DNA of 64,000 nucleotides from Platismatia glauca (taxonomy: Eukaryota; Ascomycota; Lecanoromycetes; Lecanorales; Parmeliaceae). Made by a program: the position numbers and the translations under genes. The notes beneath the pieces are model-generated. The model made no database searches. It saw nothing but the letters and a program-made list of their open reading frames with translations, and was not told where the DNA came from. Of the stretch, positions 11,590-22,688 are shown piece after piece; the stretch's first letter is position 1; the number at the start of each line of letters is the position of its first letter. The stretch spans positions 806,001-870,000 of the forward strand of contig OY745773.1 in the NCBI GenBank assembly GCA_963556305.1, in the 5' to 3' direction.

Positions 11590-12640
11590 GGAGAAGGTGC
11601 GTACTTTTATCGATAATGATGACCCGAGGCTGGTTGCTAGTCTTTGTCAAGAGAGTTGAACCCACAAGTCGATCCCGTTCAGCGCTTTTGTTACTTTCGT
11701 CTGCAAGCATTCTTCAGGTGGCACATGCGGAAGACAAAAACGCGAAAGGTCATAAGCCTCGTGAGCTGTATCAAAGACTGGGGGAAAATGTACAGAGATG
11801 ATGTGGATCGCAGTATAGATAAGGAGATGATTCAAAGGACAATCATCGTACGTCAAGGAGTCCACCTTTGACGGCAGTGACTAACCTTGCATCTTTTAGT
11901 ATGGTCACACCACGTTGATGGCAGAATATGACTTGGACCCGACGGTATTTCTCAAAGAAATTATCAATGAGAGCAATCTCCATCATCTCCTGATGTATCT
12001 GTGGATAGAAGACACACATGTCTATCCTGCAGACTGTCAACGTGTACAATAGAGCTTTATCACACTTCTGCTTGCTCTTACAACGGTGCGGCTGTTATTG
12101 TGGATTGAACGAAGCCCTTCGCTATTGCGCGATAAGTGGGCTTGTCACCTTGTCAGTGAAAGCGTTACCATATCAATCCTACGCATCTCAGATAAGTGCC
12201 TTAGGTTCAGGAGCCGGTTTGGGCCGGCTTTACTGCCTGATTTTTCGCCATGGGGCTGCCCAGGTGGCAGGTGGTAAACAGTGAGCGTTCAAAATGGTTT
12301 ACATCGACGGTGACCGGCTAACATTAGGACTAGAGATCGCAACCTCTGCGAAGCGAAATCAAGTCATGGGTCACACCAACAGCTCTCTCTATGGAAAGTT
12401 CTACCAAAACCGAGTTGTTAGCATCGATATCTCCGCAGCCTTTCTCAAGATGCCCTCAGGCCTCAAGAAGCTCGTTGCTCGCGTCTGTTGGTCATATAGA
12501 TATTGATCGTGACCCACAAGCACCCAAAGGCCCAGACACCGAGGAGCGTGATGCTGCTTTCAACCCGCGGTATATGGTTTATGTAAAAGTTTTCCACATT
12601 CTTTCACTATTACCTGCATTGATGTAGCAAACAGGTAAAA
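11590..12640 (+). pseudogene. Broken DUF3435/FluG-domain (tyrosine-recombinase-like) gene
   Basis: Conceptual translation in shifting frames recovers the family order. A helical start has WGKMYRDDVDRSIDKEMI, then a good intron at 11848-11899 (GTACGT, GACTAAC branch point, TTTAG), then EYDLDPTVFLKEII, NLHHLLMYLWIEDTHVYP and CQRVQ. A TAG at 12050-12052 interrupts just before LLALTTVRLLLW, where the recombinase arginine box is expected. After more frame changes come QVMGHTNSSLYGKFYQNR (the GH...Y box) and IDISAAFLKMPS, then another frameshift near 12490 before VGHIDIDRDPQAPKG and AAFNPRY. DUF3435 proteins are the captain recombinases of Starship giant transposons. This copy cannot make a full protein. 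Confidence 0.65.
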
Positions 12641-13188
12641 TATCAAACGCTCGATAGCGTATTCAGCGGCTCCTTGCCCTCCTTCAACATCGTTTCTGAC
12701 TCTGTGAAGCTCTGTTGTTTACTGATGTGGCCCATGGAAGGTCTAGGTGCCAGAAAATCGACATGAACCGGTGAAAGATGTTAGAGCGCCAATTGTAAAG
12801 GCTTGGTGAATTAACGTCACGATTGAACGATAAGAAGGAACACAAGTCTGTAGGTCCAAATCAAGCGTGATTCTAGGAAAACAGTTGTCCAGGGTACCTA
12901 ATGGATCACTAAGACCAACCTCTAGTCACGCTCAAACTCGAGATGAGGCAGCGGTGTTCTTGTATTACAGGATACAAGTACCTCTGTCTGGTCAAGCGTG
13001 AGCCAACCATTGGTGATTCGTCGTTACCCAAGTACCTAGGTACATCAATACTCGGCTTGGCACCAGGGAACCCCGCGCTAAAAGCAATCGAGCGAGGCTG
13101 CCCAAGGCTGGGCGTTGACCACAGCTGCCCGAGTCTCATCCTCTTTATGACTTTGATGCCCAGTCTTTGACTGAGGAGACCTGCGAAG
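12641..13188. other. Intergenic, promoter side of the NLR gene
   Basis: About 550 bases. The small frames here have no family signal. It must include the promoter and leader of the NLR gene starting at 13189. No TATA or repeat was identified. Confidence 0.4.
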
Positions 13189-16100
13189 ATGGCTGACCTT
13201 CAGAGGCCGCTCCGACTGCTCTCCTTAGGTATATGGAATCATGATTCATTTCCCCAACAAAAGCGCTGACGATGCCCAGATGGAGGAGGAATCCGGGGCC
13301 TCTCGACCCTCTTCATACTCAAAAGCATCATGACCGTCTTGAGCCAAAAGGCTGGGCTTGGCTTTGAATCGCCACTTCGTCCTTGTGATTATTTCGATCT
13401 TATTGCTGGTACATCTACAGGCGGGTCAGTAAGAACCATTTTGTATCATAAATTGTACTGATAGCCACAGTCTGATCGCTGTTATGCTTGGAACGCTTCG
13501 GATGGACATCCAGACATGTATTGATGAGTACTTGAAGCTGGCTCCTGAGATATTCCCCATCGAAGGTCGTCTACAAGGGAGCAAAGTCAGACAATTACTC
13601 AACGTAGTGCGTGGCCAACAACGCTTCAAACCCGAGCCTTTGGAATCGGCTATCAAGCGGTTAGTGAAGAAGTATCTGGGAGAAAGGAGTACAGAGGGCG
13701 AGGAGACCCTCTTCAGATTTGAGGCTTCCAAGCTTGAAGAGGACCGGTCTTGTAACGTGTAAGTCATGCTCTTTCTCTTGAAAAATTTCAGTCGACTGAT
13801 TGATGGCAGATTTGTATGTGTAACGTCTGAAATTCTGGGAAAACATTTCCGATTTCGAAGCTATAGTAGCCCCTGGGACGTCCTCGATGACTGTCCGATC
13901 TGGCAAGCATGCAGGGCAACTTCCGCTGCACCCACCTTCTTTCCTCCTATGGAAATCGGATATCCTCCGGCGGCATACGTTGATGGAGGTATGGGTCACA
14001 ATAATCCGATAAGAGCGTTGATTGAAGAGACTTCGCACATTTGGCCATCGGATAGGAAGATTGGTTGCATCGTTAGCGTTGGGACTGGAGTCCTGACCTC
14101 TAGAGATGTTGGGAGGACTATCAAACCACTCTTTGACAAGCTCACAGAGATGGCTTCAGACACCGAGAAAGTTGCCAGGGAATTCAAGGAAGAGATGAAA
14201 TCCAGATACGGCATTGAACAGAAGATATACTTCCGCTTCAATGTACAGCATGGCCTCGAGCAGGTTGGACTGGAAGAGTGGAGGGAAATGGGCAGGACCA
14301 GAGTGGCAACTCAAGACTATCTGAAGAGTTGTTGGAGCAAGGTAGAAGCATGTTCATCACAGATCTTCGACCAAAAAAGTGCGTAAGTCATTTGGTATTA
14401 GAGCCTTTTATACCACGAAATAATTTCCTCGAAGCAATGCTAACCCAAAATCCGCATTACAGCTCCTGCTCTGCTCGCTAGTGATGAGGATACAGATTTC
14501 AAATCTCATGGCAGTAAGTGTTGCCGCGGGTCTTTTCTGAACAGAGCTGAGATAGCGTATCAGACAAAACAGAGGAAGCTGAATGTTTGCAATCACTATG
14601 GCCTTCGGGAATTGATCATGAATCTCAGAAGAATCAAAACCCAAAACGTGTACCCAACACCTGTCTGTGGGCCCTCCAGAACTCAAAATACATCAAATGG
14701 CGCGATGATGACACAAAGAAGCTACTCTGGGTTTCTGCCGATCCTGGTTGTGGGAAATCCGTCCTTGCCAGATGCATCATTGATGAAGACCTTCCCAAAA
14801 CCTTCCAGAACAATTCATCGAAGCGGCTTCTTTACTATTTCTTTAAAGACACTAGCCCTGAACAACGGAGCGCAACCCGAGCAATATCTACGATCTTACA
14901 TCAACTATTTGCTTCTCAACCTAGCTTGATCCGGTATGCTTTACCTAGTTATCGTGAACTTGGTAAGGCGCTTTCCACGACATTTCCAAAGCTCTGGTCA
15001 ATCTTTACAGCAGCTGCTACAGACCCATTGGCTGGAAACGTAATTTGTGTACTCGATGCCCTTGATGAATGTGACGAGCGAGAACAATTGGACTTGATCA
15101 AAGCCCTTGAAGACTTCTGTCTGGACCAACGAGCCTCATCCTCCGCATCGAATCTGAAGCTTCTCCTCACTAGTCGACCATACTTTCAAATCAGACGTGA
15201 ATTTGACAACTTACTTCAAGCCTCCGATAGCATCGAGCTAGCAGGCAACGATGAATCAGCAAGCATACAGAAAGAGATCGACCTTGTCATCAAACATAAT
15301 GTTGCGAAACTTGCGTCGGAAAATCGTCTTGAAGAGAGAGTTTCAGATCATTTAGAGAGAAGACTTCTGGAGACGGAAAACAGAACGTACCTATGGCTCC
15401 GGCTCCTATGGGAAATTATCAAGAAGAGCCTGTCAGGTACCATCACAGAGATGAACGAGCTCATTGACAATTTGCCGTCTGACATACAAGATTCCTATGA
15501 GACACTGCTTCGAAGATGTCCCGACCGCCCATTTGCAAAGAAGGTGCTACAACTTGTCTTGGTGGCTAGCCGACCATTAACGTTAGATGAGATTGATGTC
15601 GCTATTCGAGTGAATGAGCAGACCTCATCGTATGCTGATCTGGAACGGGAGGGATCCTCTCGGCTGCAAGAGACACTTCCAAGTCGTTGTGGTCTTATGG
15701 TCTCGATTGTCGGATCGAAAGTCTACTTCATTCATCAGACAGTCAAGGAGTTCTTACTTGGTGAAATTGGTACTGAACCTCCTGCTGGAAGAATCTGGCA
15801 GCAATCTCTAGACCTCAGGGAATCTCATCATCTCATGGCAGAGATTTGTCTACGGATTATTTCCTTTTCAGAAGTTCAATTGGATCAAGCGAACTTATGT
15901 AACGCTTTACTACCTGAGGGCGATCGAGATATGGAGCCAAACACGTACTGCCGGAGCTATGTTTTCCTGTCATACAGCGCAATCTATTGGGCAGAGCATT
16001 CTCGTGATCAAGAAAACAGTAAATGTATGAGAACGATTGAGCGATGCCTTGAAACTAGTGACTATCGTTCAGTCATTGGTCGATGGGGAGTAGATTACGG

Positions 16101-17778
16101 TACTACATTGCACGCTGCATCACTTGGAGGCCACGAGAAGATTGTGCAGATACTGCTCGACAAAGGCGCTGATGTCAACACTCAAGGTGGAGAGTATGGC
16201 AATGCTCTGCAGGCGGCGTCATATAGAGGTCATGACAAAGTGGTGCAGATACTGCTCAACAAAGGGGCTGATGTCAACGCTCAAGGTGGATACTATGGCA
16301 ATGCTCTGAAGGCGGCGTCATACAAAGGTCATGATCAAGTGGTGCAGATGCTGCTCAACAAAGGGGCTGATGTCAACGCTCAAGGTGGATACTATGGCAA
16401 TGCTCTGAAGGCGGCGTCATACAAAGGTCATGATCAAGTGGTGCAGATGCTGCTCAACAAAGGGGCTGATGTCAACGCTCAAGGTGGAGAGTATGGCAAT
16501 GCTCTGCACGCGGCGTCAGATGGAGGTCATGATAAAGTGGTGCAGATACTGCTCAACAAAGGGGCTGATGTCAACGCTCAAGGTGGATACTATGGCAATG
16601 CTCTGAAGGCGGCGTCATACAAAGGTCATGATCAAGTGGTGCAGATGCTGCTCAACAAAGGGGCTGATGTCAACGCTCAAGGTGGATACTATGGCAATGC
16701 TCTTCAGGCGGCGTCATACGGAGGTCATGATCAAGTGGTGCAGATACTGCTCAACAAAAAGGCTGATGTCAACGCTCAAGGTGGATACTATGGCAATGCT
16801 CTGCAGGCGGCGTCATATAGAGATCATGATAAAGTGGTGCAGATACTGCTCAACAAAGGGGCTGACGTCAACGCTCAAGGTGGAGAGTATGGCAATGCTC
16901 TGCACGCGGCGTCAGATGGAGGTCATGATAAAGTGGTGCAGATACTGCTCAACAAAGGGGCTGATGTCAACGCTCAAGGTGGATACTATGGCAATGCTCT
17001 GAAGGCGGCGTCATACAAAGGTCATGATCAAGTGGTGCAGATGCTGCTCAACAAAGGGGCTGATGTCAACGCTCAAGGTGGATACTATGGCAATGCTCTT
17101 CAGGCGGCGTCATACGGAGGTCATGATCAAGTGGTGCAGATACTGCTCAACAAAAAGGCTGATGTCAACGCTCAAGGTGGATACTATGGCAATGCTCTGC
17201 AGGCGGCGTCATTAAGAGGTCATGATCAAGTGGTGCAGATACTGCTCAACAAAGGGGCTGACGTCAACGCTCAAGGTGGAGAGTTTGGCAATGCTCTGCA
17301 GGCGGCGTCAGATGGAGGTCATGATAAAGTGGTGCAGATACTGCTCGACAAAGGGGCTGATGTCAACGCTCAAGGTGGAGAGTATGGCAATGCTCTTCAG
17401 GCGGCGTCATTAAGAGGTCATGATCAAGTGGTGCAGATACTGCTCAACAAAAAGGCTGATGTCAACGCTCAAGGTGGAGAGTATGGCAATGCTCTTCAGG
17501 CGGCGTCATTAAGAGGTCATGATCAAGTGGTGCAGATACTGCTCAACAAAAAGGCTGATGTCAACACTCAAGGTGGAGAGTATGGCAATGCTCTTCAGGC
17601 GGCGTCATTAGGAGGTCATGACAAAGTGGTGCAGATACTGCTCGACAAAGGGGCTGATGTCAACGCTCAAGGTGGAAGATACGGCAATGCTCTGAAGGCG
17701 GCGTCATTGAATGGTAACGACAAAATGGTACAATTGCTACTGAGTCATGGCGCCGTGCTAGACCGGGAGGATATATAA
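13189..17778 (+). CDS. Patatin-NACHT-ankyrin NLR-type protein
   Basis: Six exons (introns 13229-13279, 13425-13470, 13759-13809, 14379-14462, 14514-14563) give 1435 residues. Residues 1-360 are a patatin-like phospholipase: LDGGGIRGLS oxyanion loop, GTSTGG serine elbow, and YVDGGMGHNNP with the dyad aspartate near 216. The NACHT NTPase follows: P-loop ADPGCGKS near 423-430 and Walker B VICVLDALDECDE near 530. From about 877 to the end are 17 ankyrin repeats of 33 residues. Fungal NLRs of this design act in non-self recognition and cell death; the lipase is the effector, NACHT the switch and the repeats the sensor. All catalytic motifs are intact. The TAA stop appears premature (see findings), since ankyrin sequence continues after it in frame. 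Confidence 0.9.
16099..17775 (+). repeat. 17 ankyrin repeats, 99-bp period, near-identical
   Basis: The core unit is GNAL-AAS--GHD-VVQ-LL-K-ADVN-QGG--. Units differ mainly at the residue before AAS, the two after it, the K/Q after HD, I/M before LL, N/D and G/K around the lysine, and the last two positions. Units 5-7 (16495-16791) and 9-11 (16891-17187) appear identical at DNA level, and units 8 and 12 also share silent changes. A four-unit block (396 bp) was therefore duplicated recently. The last unit is degenerate. Confidence 0.95.
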
Positions 17779-17859
17779 GGTAGAACTCCCTTCCATCTGG
17801 CCTCTGCTGAAGCGCGGATGATTTCTCACTCGACATGACCGGTAGCAAGACAACTACCC

Positions 17860-18580
17860 ACTGATCAAGAAAGACGCCGAAATTCGACATAGTTGATTTT
17901 GTCTCTGGGCCGGGGCCCTTTATTCGTGCTTGGGATGCCGGCTGTGTCGCTTGTAAAGTTGCGGAGCTTCGTCGACATTGGAACCAGAAACACTCGTTCT
18001 GGGCAATGGATCAAAACGGTCGTAGATACGTTGTCTAGCGTTCAGGCTCTGCGAGAGACGGAGGCCGATGGCAAACTTGGAACCGCGAAGAGCTGTTTCC
18101 AAGGAGAGTCCTCGCGTACTCACGTAAAAGCAAACCACATCCAACTCAAGTACATGGCTCGGGGAATGGCGCCGAGACCAAGTTATCCAATGAGTCAGGT
18201 AACGATCAGGGCGCACGAAACTGTTCGCATGGCGGTGAGCCGCTTTGCAGTTGCCAGAGTACAAAGGAAATAGGACGGAGGTGGAGCTCTACATTGAGGC
18301 ATCCGGCCAGCTTCGAACAGCGGGCACGAAAAAACTACGAGAGGTGCGACATCCCCGAAGCTTTAGTCGCCGCCATCATGGTCGCGTTACCGTGGCCGCC
18401 GAACGTATGTCGAAACCATACGATACGACCGCAGCAAAACATGGATTTCGTGGAAACATTGATCCAGGAGGTGGACAGTGCGCCATGTCGGAGGGACAGA
18501 AGTAGAACAGGTCGGTACGTTCTGCGGGTGAATATCGTTTAGAAGGCGAGCCGGGACGATAGACTGTCTCGGCGCTGCGA
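17860..18580 (+). pseudogene. Relic of an OrsD-like (DUF3505) C2H2-finger gene
   Basis: A short open stretch reads KFDIVDFVSGPGPFIRAWDA, then GCVACKVAELRRHWNQKH, then SFWAMDQNGRRYVV and a stop near 18030. Cys-x2-Cys followed by LRRHWNQKH is the C2H2 finger of DUF3505/OrsD-type proteins, and the preceding GPGP with a hydrophobic turn is also typical. Downstream frames keep fragments such as NREELFPRRVLAYS, but no continuous product remains. OrsD-like genes are often mobile or repeated in fungal genomes. The family call rests on one motif block, so it is moderate only. Extent is approximate. Confidence 0.4.
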
Positions 18581-19578
18581 TCTCGCATTCTATGGAAAGG
18601 GGACTGGTGAGTTTTTCAAGTCCCATCTCCAATCGAAAAATTGCACCCTTGCCTAACTAAGCTACTTCAGACTTATCCGCCTGCATCACCAAGACCTTCA
18701 AAATCGCTCCTGAGGATATTCCAGAGGCGATATCTATCTTCGCCTAATCATAGAAAGCAGCCGAAGGGCCCAAAATGAAATTGAGGGCCGGGAAGAAAGC
18801 AGTGATAATGCACCTTTCGGGCTTTCGAGGGCATCAGACAAGACCGCCGCGTTGCCGGCGTACACATCCGTCAGGCTTTGGAACTTTGCCAGAATTACCA
18901 TCGGTGGCGGACGTCGGGTGGGTCTGGATTTCACACGGTGAGAGGTCGTGAGAACGCTGGGAGAGGAGGGCGGCGCGGCGGTCTCGGATGGACTCGGTCT
19001 GGTATGTGGTGCGTTTTCAAGCAAGATCTCGCAGCGCTCGGCGACTGATACGGCTACTGTCTGATTTAGTAATCCAAAAGCTGGAAGAACGATGGAGAAG
19101 TAAGGAGGGCAGAGCCGGCTGATCCATGCTTTGTTCCATCTTGCTGGATGCCATGTCAACCTAGTCTGCGATCTCTCGGTGGACAATCTCCTTTTCGTCT
19201 CCGCATTCAATTCTTGGCGGTGCTTTGCATCACTTTGTTGCATTCATTCGGTCTAGCAATACAATTCAAGTCCATTTTCCCTGGGTCAGAGTGCAACACG
19301 CCAAAACGAGTACATAGCGTAGAGGGGTGAATGAGTCTAAAAGTACAAGAATGACGGTGAGGAAGACCACGGTGGCGGGCGCTGCAACCGCCGCAGCCAC
19401 GTAAGTTCTCCGCATACATCCTGGACGCGAGTGACTCGGCCGCGGTGAAACAGATGTTTCGAGGTGGTGCCGGCTTGTCGAGGCGGCCAAAAATTCTGAG
19501 CATTGATCCTCATGATGTGTACCGCTGTATCACAACCTCCATGATGGAGGTACGTATTCGGCAACTCAAGGATACCGA
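18581..19578. other. Intergenic or decayed sequence, right flank of the island
   Basis: About 1 kb. Frames of up to 169 residues exist on the minus strand (18734-19243) but show no domain, no splice support and an unusual composition. The block between the OrsD-like relic and the gene at 19579 may be further decayed island content. Confidence 0.35.
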
Positions 19579-20394
19579 TCACTCAACGCCGTCGTCCCGA
19601 GTGTGCAACCCCTCAAAGTCACGCTCCTTCTCCAACCTTCTCTCAAGCCAGGGTTCAAGCGAATAGTAACCCCAAACCGTCAAGGAAGCGAAGGCTAGGA
19701 ATGAACCTGTTTCGATCCTCGCTAATAATCTCCGCCTCTCTAAATACTCCTTCACAATATCCGTGACAGTCCGACGCTCCTGGTCGTTCAGCAATGGCTG
19801 CTGCTGCACTGCATCTGCTTCAAGCAAGATTTCATAGTGTGAAACAAGCGGTACGAGTTCACGATAGAATAAGCGCCGGTCTGGCTCACCGCGCAAGGCT
19901 CGCTTCAGCCATGCAGGAGCTTTATCTCCCATGACGTTCAGCACTCTTTCTGTTTCTTCCATTTCGGTTGAGGTTTTTCTCAGTTTCCTTCTATGCTCTG
20001 TCTGGCACATCTCCGACACGATTTCGTGATATGCAAAGTTCAAATCTACCGCTTTCCGTACGTTTGTCATCAGGATTGGACCCAGGGTTTGCGGAGTGAT
20101 ACCCTGGCGCCTCAGCTTCCAAGCATATCGGTGTCGGAGCCAGAAAATCTCGACCCCGTCGCAGCGCTCGAAGTCTTGTCGCACGGCAAGAAGACGCTTG
20201 AAATTAACCAGCGTGCGTTTGTCTAGCTGATCACCAGTTTGACTTGAATGAGATTTGTTACGGACATGTGCCACTTGATTTGAAAACCATGGCCTGCATT
20301 GTGGAACCAATTGCAAGGGGGAACGGGTAAATCCGCTTCGAGTAGCCTTCCAACTCTTGGGGAGAAGAGCCAACATCGTCCCCTCGGTCCTCAA
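19579..20394 (-). CDS. Predicted mitochondrial membrane protein, unknown family
   Basis: An intronless 271-residue frame. A second Met at residue 7 (MLALLPKSWKATRSGFTRSP) looks like the true start, because it opens an Arg/Ser/hydrophobic presequence typical of mitochondrial import. The middle is a charged helical region (residues about 60-220) with many Arg/Glu pairs. A single hydrophobic segment near 230-250 (FLAFASLTVWGYYSLEPWL) is followed by a short charged tail, giving one membrane pass close to the C-terminus. I do not recognise the family. Inner-membrane location is inferred. Confidence 0.75.
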   Translation of the reverse strand: MRTEGTMLALLPKSWKATRSGFTRSPLQLVPQCRPWFSNQVAHVRNKSHSSQTGDQLDKRTLVNFKRLLAVRQDFERCDGVEIFWLRHRYAWKLRRQGITPQTLGPILMTNVRKAVDLNFAYHEIVSEMCQTEHRRKLRKTSTEMEETERVLNVMGDKAPAWLKRALRGEPDRRLFYRELVPLVSHYEILLEADAVQQQPLLNDQERRTVTDIVKEYLERRRLLARIETGSFLAFASLTVWGYYSLEPWLERRLEKERDFEGLHTRDDGVE

Positions 20395-21086
20395 GTGAGA
20401 GAGGAAACTCGGTCAGAATATTATAAAGACCACTGGTCTCAAAGTAGATTTTTGGTTTCTGCGAAAGACTTCTAGATGGAACCTTGTGAAGAGTGAATAA
20501 TTGATAGATGAAAGCAACAGATTAGAATGTGCTTGGAATGTAAATGGGACGAGCCTCATCGCTTCTGCACTGTCATGACGAAACGGGCAGGCAGGTGGTC
20601 AGCCCAGCGGAGCCGTCAACTACTTCAATCCTGAATAATCGGCACGACAGTATTGAGTGATAGATGCGGGTTTGAGGTGCGACAGGTGAAGAGGTTAGGT
20701 GACGAGATCACGATTCACGAGAGAGTAGAGACGAGGCCGAGGGGCGCTAATCGGCTTTCGACTAGCGACATGCCATTGATGCAAGGTCGCTGCGACCTCG
20801 TCGTGAATGTTGGAAGATGTGGAATCGGCAGTAGCTATTACCACCCCCCCGGCTAGCTAGCAAAGTCGGCTGCACCTTCCAACTCCCTCTCGGTGATTCC
20901 AGCTGGAAGGAAGGGAGTGGTGTCGACCCAAGGAAATGCCGCTGGGTGAAGCGGAGCAGAGACCCATGATGGAATGCTAAGGACGGGATTGTACGTGTAC
21001 AGTAATGTGCGCCAAAAATTCAGAGGATATAAAACGCCGTACCATGCTCGCTCACATAAACCAGAAACTTGACGGAGAATAAAAAC
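20395..21086. other. Intergenic, about 700 bases
   Basis: Lies upstream of the 19579-20394 gene and downstream of the 21087-22688 gene, both minus strand. It has a 12-bp perfect palindrome TTCCAGCTGGAA at 20897-20908 and a C7 run near 20842. No gene seen. Confidence 0.4.
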
Positions 21087-22688
21087 TCAGATCATATTCA
21101 TAGTGTCATACGCCAGATTGACCTCCTTCCCCTGTCCCTCCCTCGCTCTTTCCCTCTCTTTCCCCCTGCCATCCCCATCGCTGGACCACGTGATGGGAGG
21201 CAAAGCCTCAAAGGTCTCGCCCGTTGCTTGCTCTAGTTTCCGCCTCTCAATGGCCTCGGCCAGTCCCCATCGCCTGACAAGCCTGTTCTTGCGCTCGGCG
21301 AACTCGTGCTGCAGCTGCGTTTCCTCATCTCGGAACTTCGCGTCCATCTCTTCGTTCCGCCCCTCAAAGTTTGACTCGAGGGTCTCGAGCTCAACCTCTT
21401 GCTTTGCCATTATACGCTCCTGCTGCTTCCCTTGCTTTTCTCGCAGGACGTTGATGCGAGAAGCGTGAAGGTTGTCCATGCCGTTGCGTATGTGATATTG
21501 TTGTTCGAGCTGGCGGTAGTCGGATTTCGTAACCACCCGTGAGGGCATATCTGCTACCGTTGAGCGAGGATTGCAGTACGCCTGCATGTGTTTCAGACGG
21601 GTATCGCAAGCTTGACGTTCTAGCTGTAAGGTCCTTTGGAGATCGACTTCCGCAGTTAGGTGTCGATTTTCGAGGGAGGAAAGAGCCTCGGTATGGCGGG
21701 CGTGAGTATCCCTTTCTTGGTCTTGATACCGAGAGAGGGAGTCCCGTTTGTTTTGTAGTTGCTTGGTGCGCATAAGACGGTGTTGGGAGGCCTCGAAGCT
21801 GATAAAGCGGAGTTGTTCTTGTAGTTGCGTTGTGCGAAGCTTCTTGAGAGTAGGATTGGATATGCTACGACGACGGGCCGAGAGAGTCTCGATTGTTTCT
21901 CCCTCTGCGGAACGGGCAGGCGGCGACGACGGTGCGGGCGGTGGTGGCGGAGACGGCGCACTATATGTAATCGACATGGCCCGCTCGCGGGGAGTTGACA
22001 GGGTCCGTATTTGGTCTGTCGTTATCGCGTGAGGCTGCAAATCGGAGATTGTAGGGATTTGGTCTGCCGTTATCGCACGAGGCTCTAAGCCGGGCCTTGA
22101 GATGTGAAGCATGGACGAGGTGCGGAGTGGTATCGCTGGGACAGGTACCGCCATCGTCTTCCGCCTGTGTAGTCTTGAGATCCGACGAAAGCCTTTCCTG
22201 ACCCTAACGTAATTAGACTTATTCGATGATGCTGAGCTACTGGAAGCAGAGGTTGTAGATGTGGCGGTGAGTGAAGGTGTCTGTCTATGTCTCATTTGTT
22301 CGATGGAACTATCGGATGCAGTATGTGTCGACTCCGAAGCTCGTGAGGGGGGGGACTGATGTGGTTCACGGATGTCGGGATTGATATTGAGAGTCGCGAC
22401 ATTGCTCGTGATGAGGTCGAGAGTGGTTTTGGGTTCTTGTGGGATGTTGATGCCCAGATCCAGTGCGGTCTGTAGGAAATGCTGGTCTATCTCGTCCTCG
22501 GTCTGGTCGAATCGAAGAACCATCATGCGATACGTCTCATCGTCGTCTCGGTTGTGCGATGACGTGTCGGCGTGCTGCATGTCGGAGATGGAGCGCTTCT
22601 TGTCGGCAGCCATTGCAAGTGCAGCGGGCAGGGTAGGATCGGACGTTGGCGAGATATATAGACTAAATGATGAAGTGCATTTTGGCAA
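21087..22688 (-). CDS. Coiled-coil protein of unknown function
   Basis: One intronless frame of up to 533 residues. The Met at residue 26 (MAADKKRSISDMQHAD) is a better start than the first, because the stretch before it looks like leader sequence. The first half is Ser/Thr/Pro-rich and disordered, with a basic RVRKGFRRISRLHRRK patch near residue 165. From about 280 to 480 the sequence is a long Gln/Glu/Arg-rich helix with heptad spacing, so a coiled coil is likely. A short SDGDGRGKERERAREG tail ends it. No enzyme motif is visible. It probably acts as a scaffold or a nuclear or cytoskeletal factor, which is a guess. Confidence 0.8.
   Translation of the reverse strand: MPKCTSSFSLYISPTSDPTLPAALAMAADKKRSISDMQHADTSSHNRDDDETYRMMVLRFDQTEDEIDQHFLQTALDLGINIPQEPKTTLDLITSNVATLNINPDIREPHQSPPSRASESTHTASDSSIEQMRHRQTPSLTATSTTSASSSSASSNKSNYVRVRKGFRRISRLHRRKTMAVPVPAIPLRTSSMLHISRPGLEPRAITADQIPTISDLQPHAITTDQIRTLSTPRERAMSITYSAPSPPPPPAPSSPPARSAEGETIETLSARRRSISNPTLKKLRTTQLQEQLRFISFEASQHRLMRTKQLQNKRDSLSRYQDQERDTHARHTEALSSLENRHLTAEVDLQRTLQLERQACDTRLKHMQAYCNPRSTVADMPSRVVTKSDYRQLEQQYHIRNGMDNLHASRINVLREKQGKQQERIMAKQEVELETLESNFEGRNEEMDAKFRDEETQLQHEFAERKNRLVRRWGLAEAIERRKLEQATGETFEALPPITWSSDGDGRGKERERAREGQGKEVNLAYDTMNMI

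Noticed and set aside
16124..17413. Repeated plus-strand frames with a WCRYCSTKGLMSTLKV pattern
   Set aside because: These are the +1 frame of the ankyrin repeats; they repeat only because the DNA repeats.
16099..17775. Regular 99-bp repeats as a CRISPR-like array
   Set aside because: The repeats are contiguous, in frame and encode ankyrin units in a eukaryotic gene; there are no spacers.
18734..19243. 169-codon minus-strand frame
   Set aside because: No homology signal, no splice partners, Pro/Ser/Arg-rich shadow composition beside decayed sequence.
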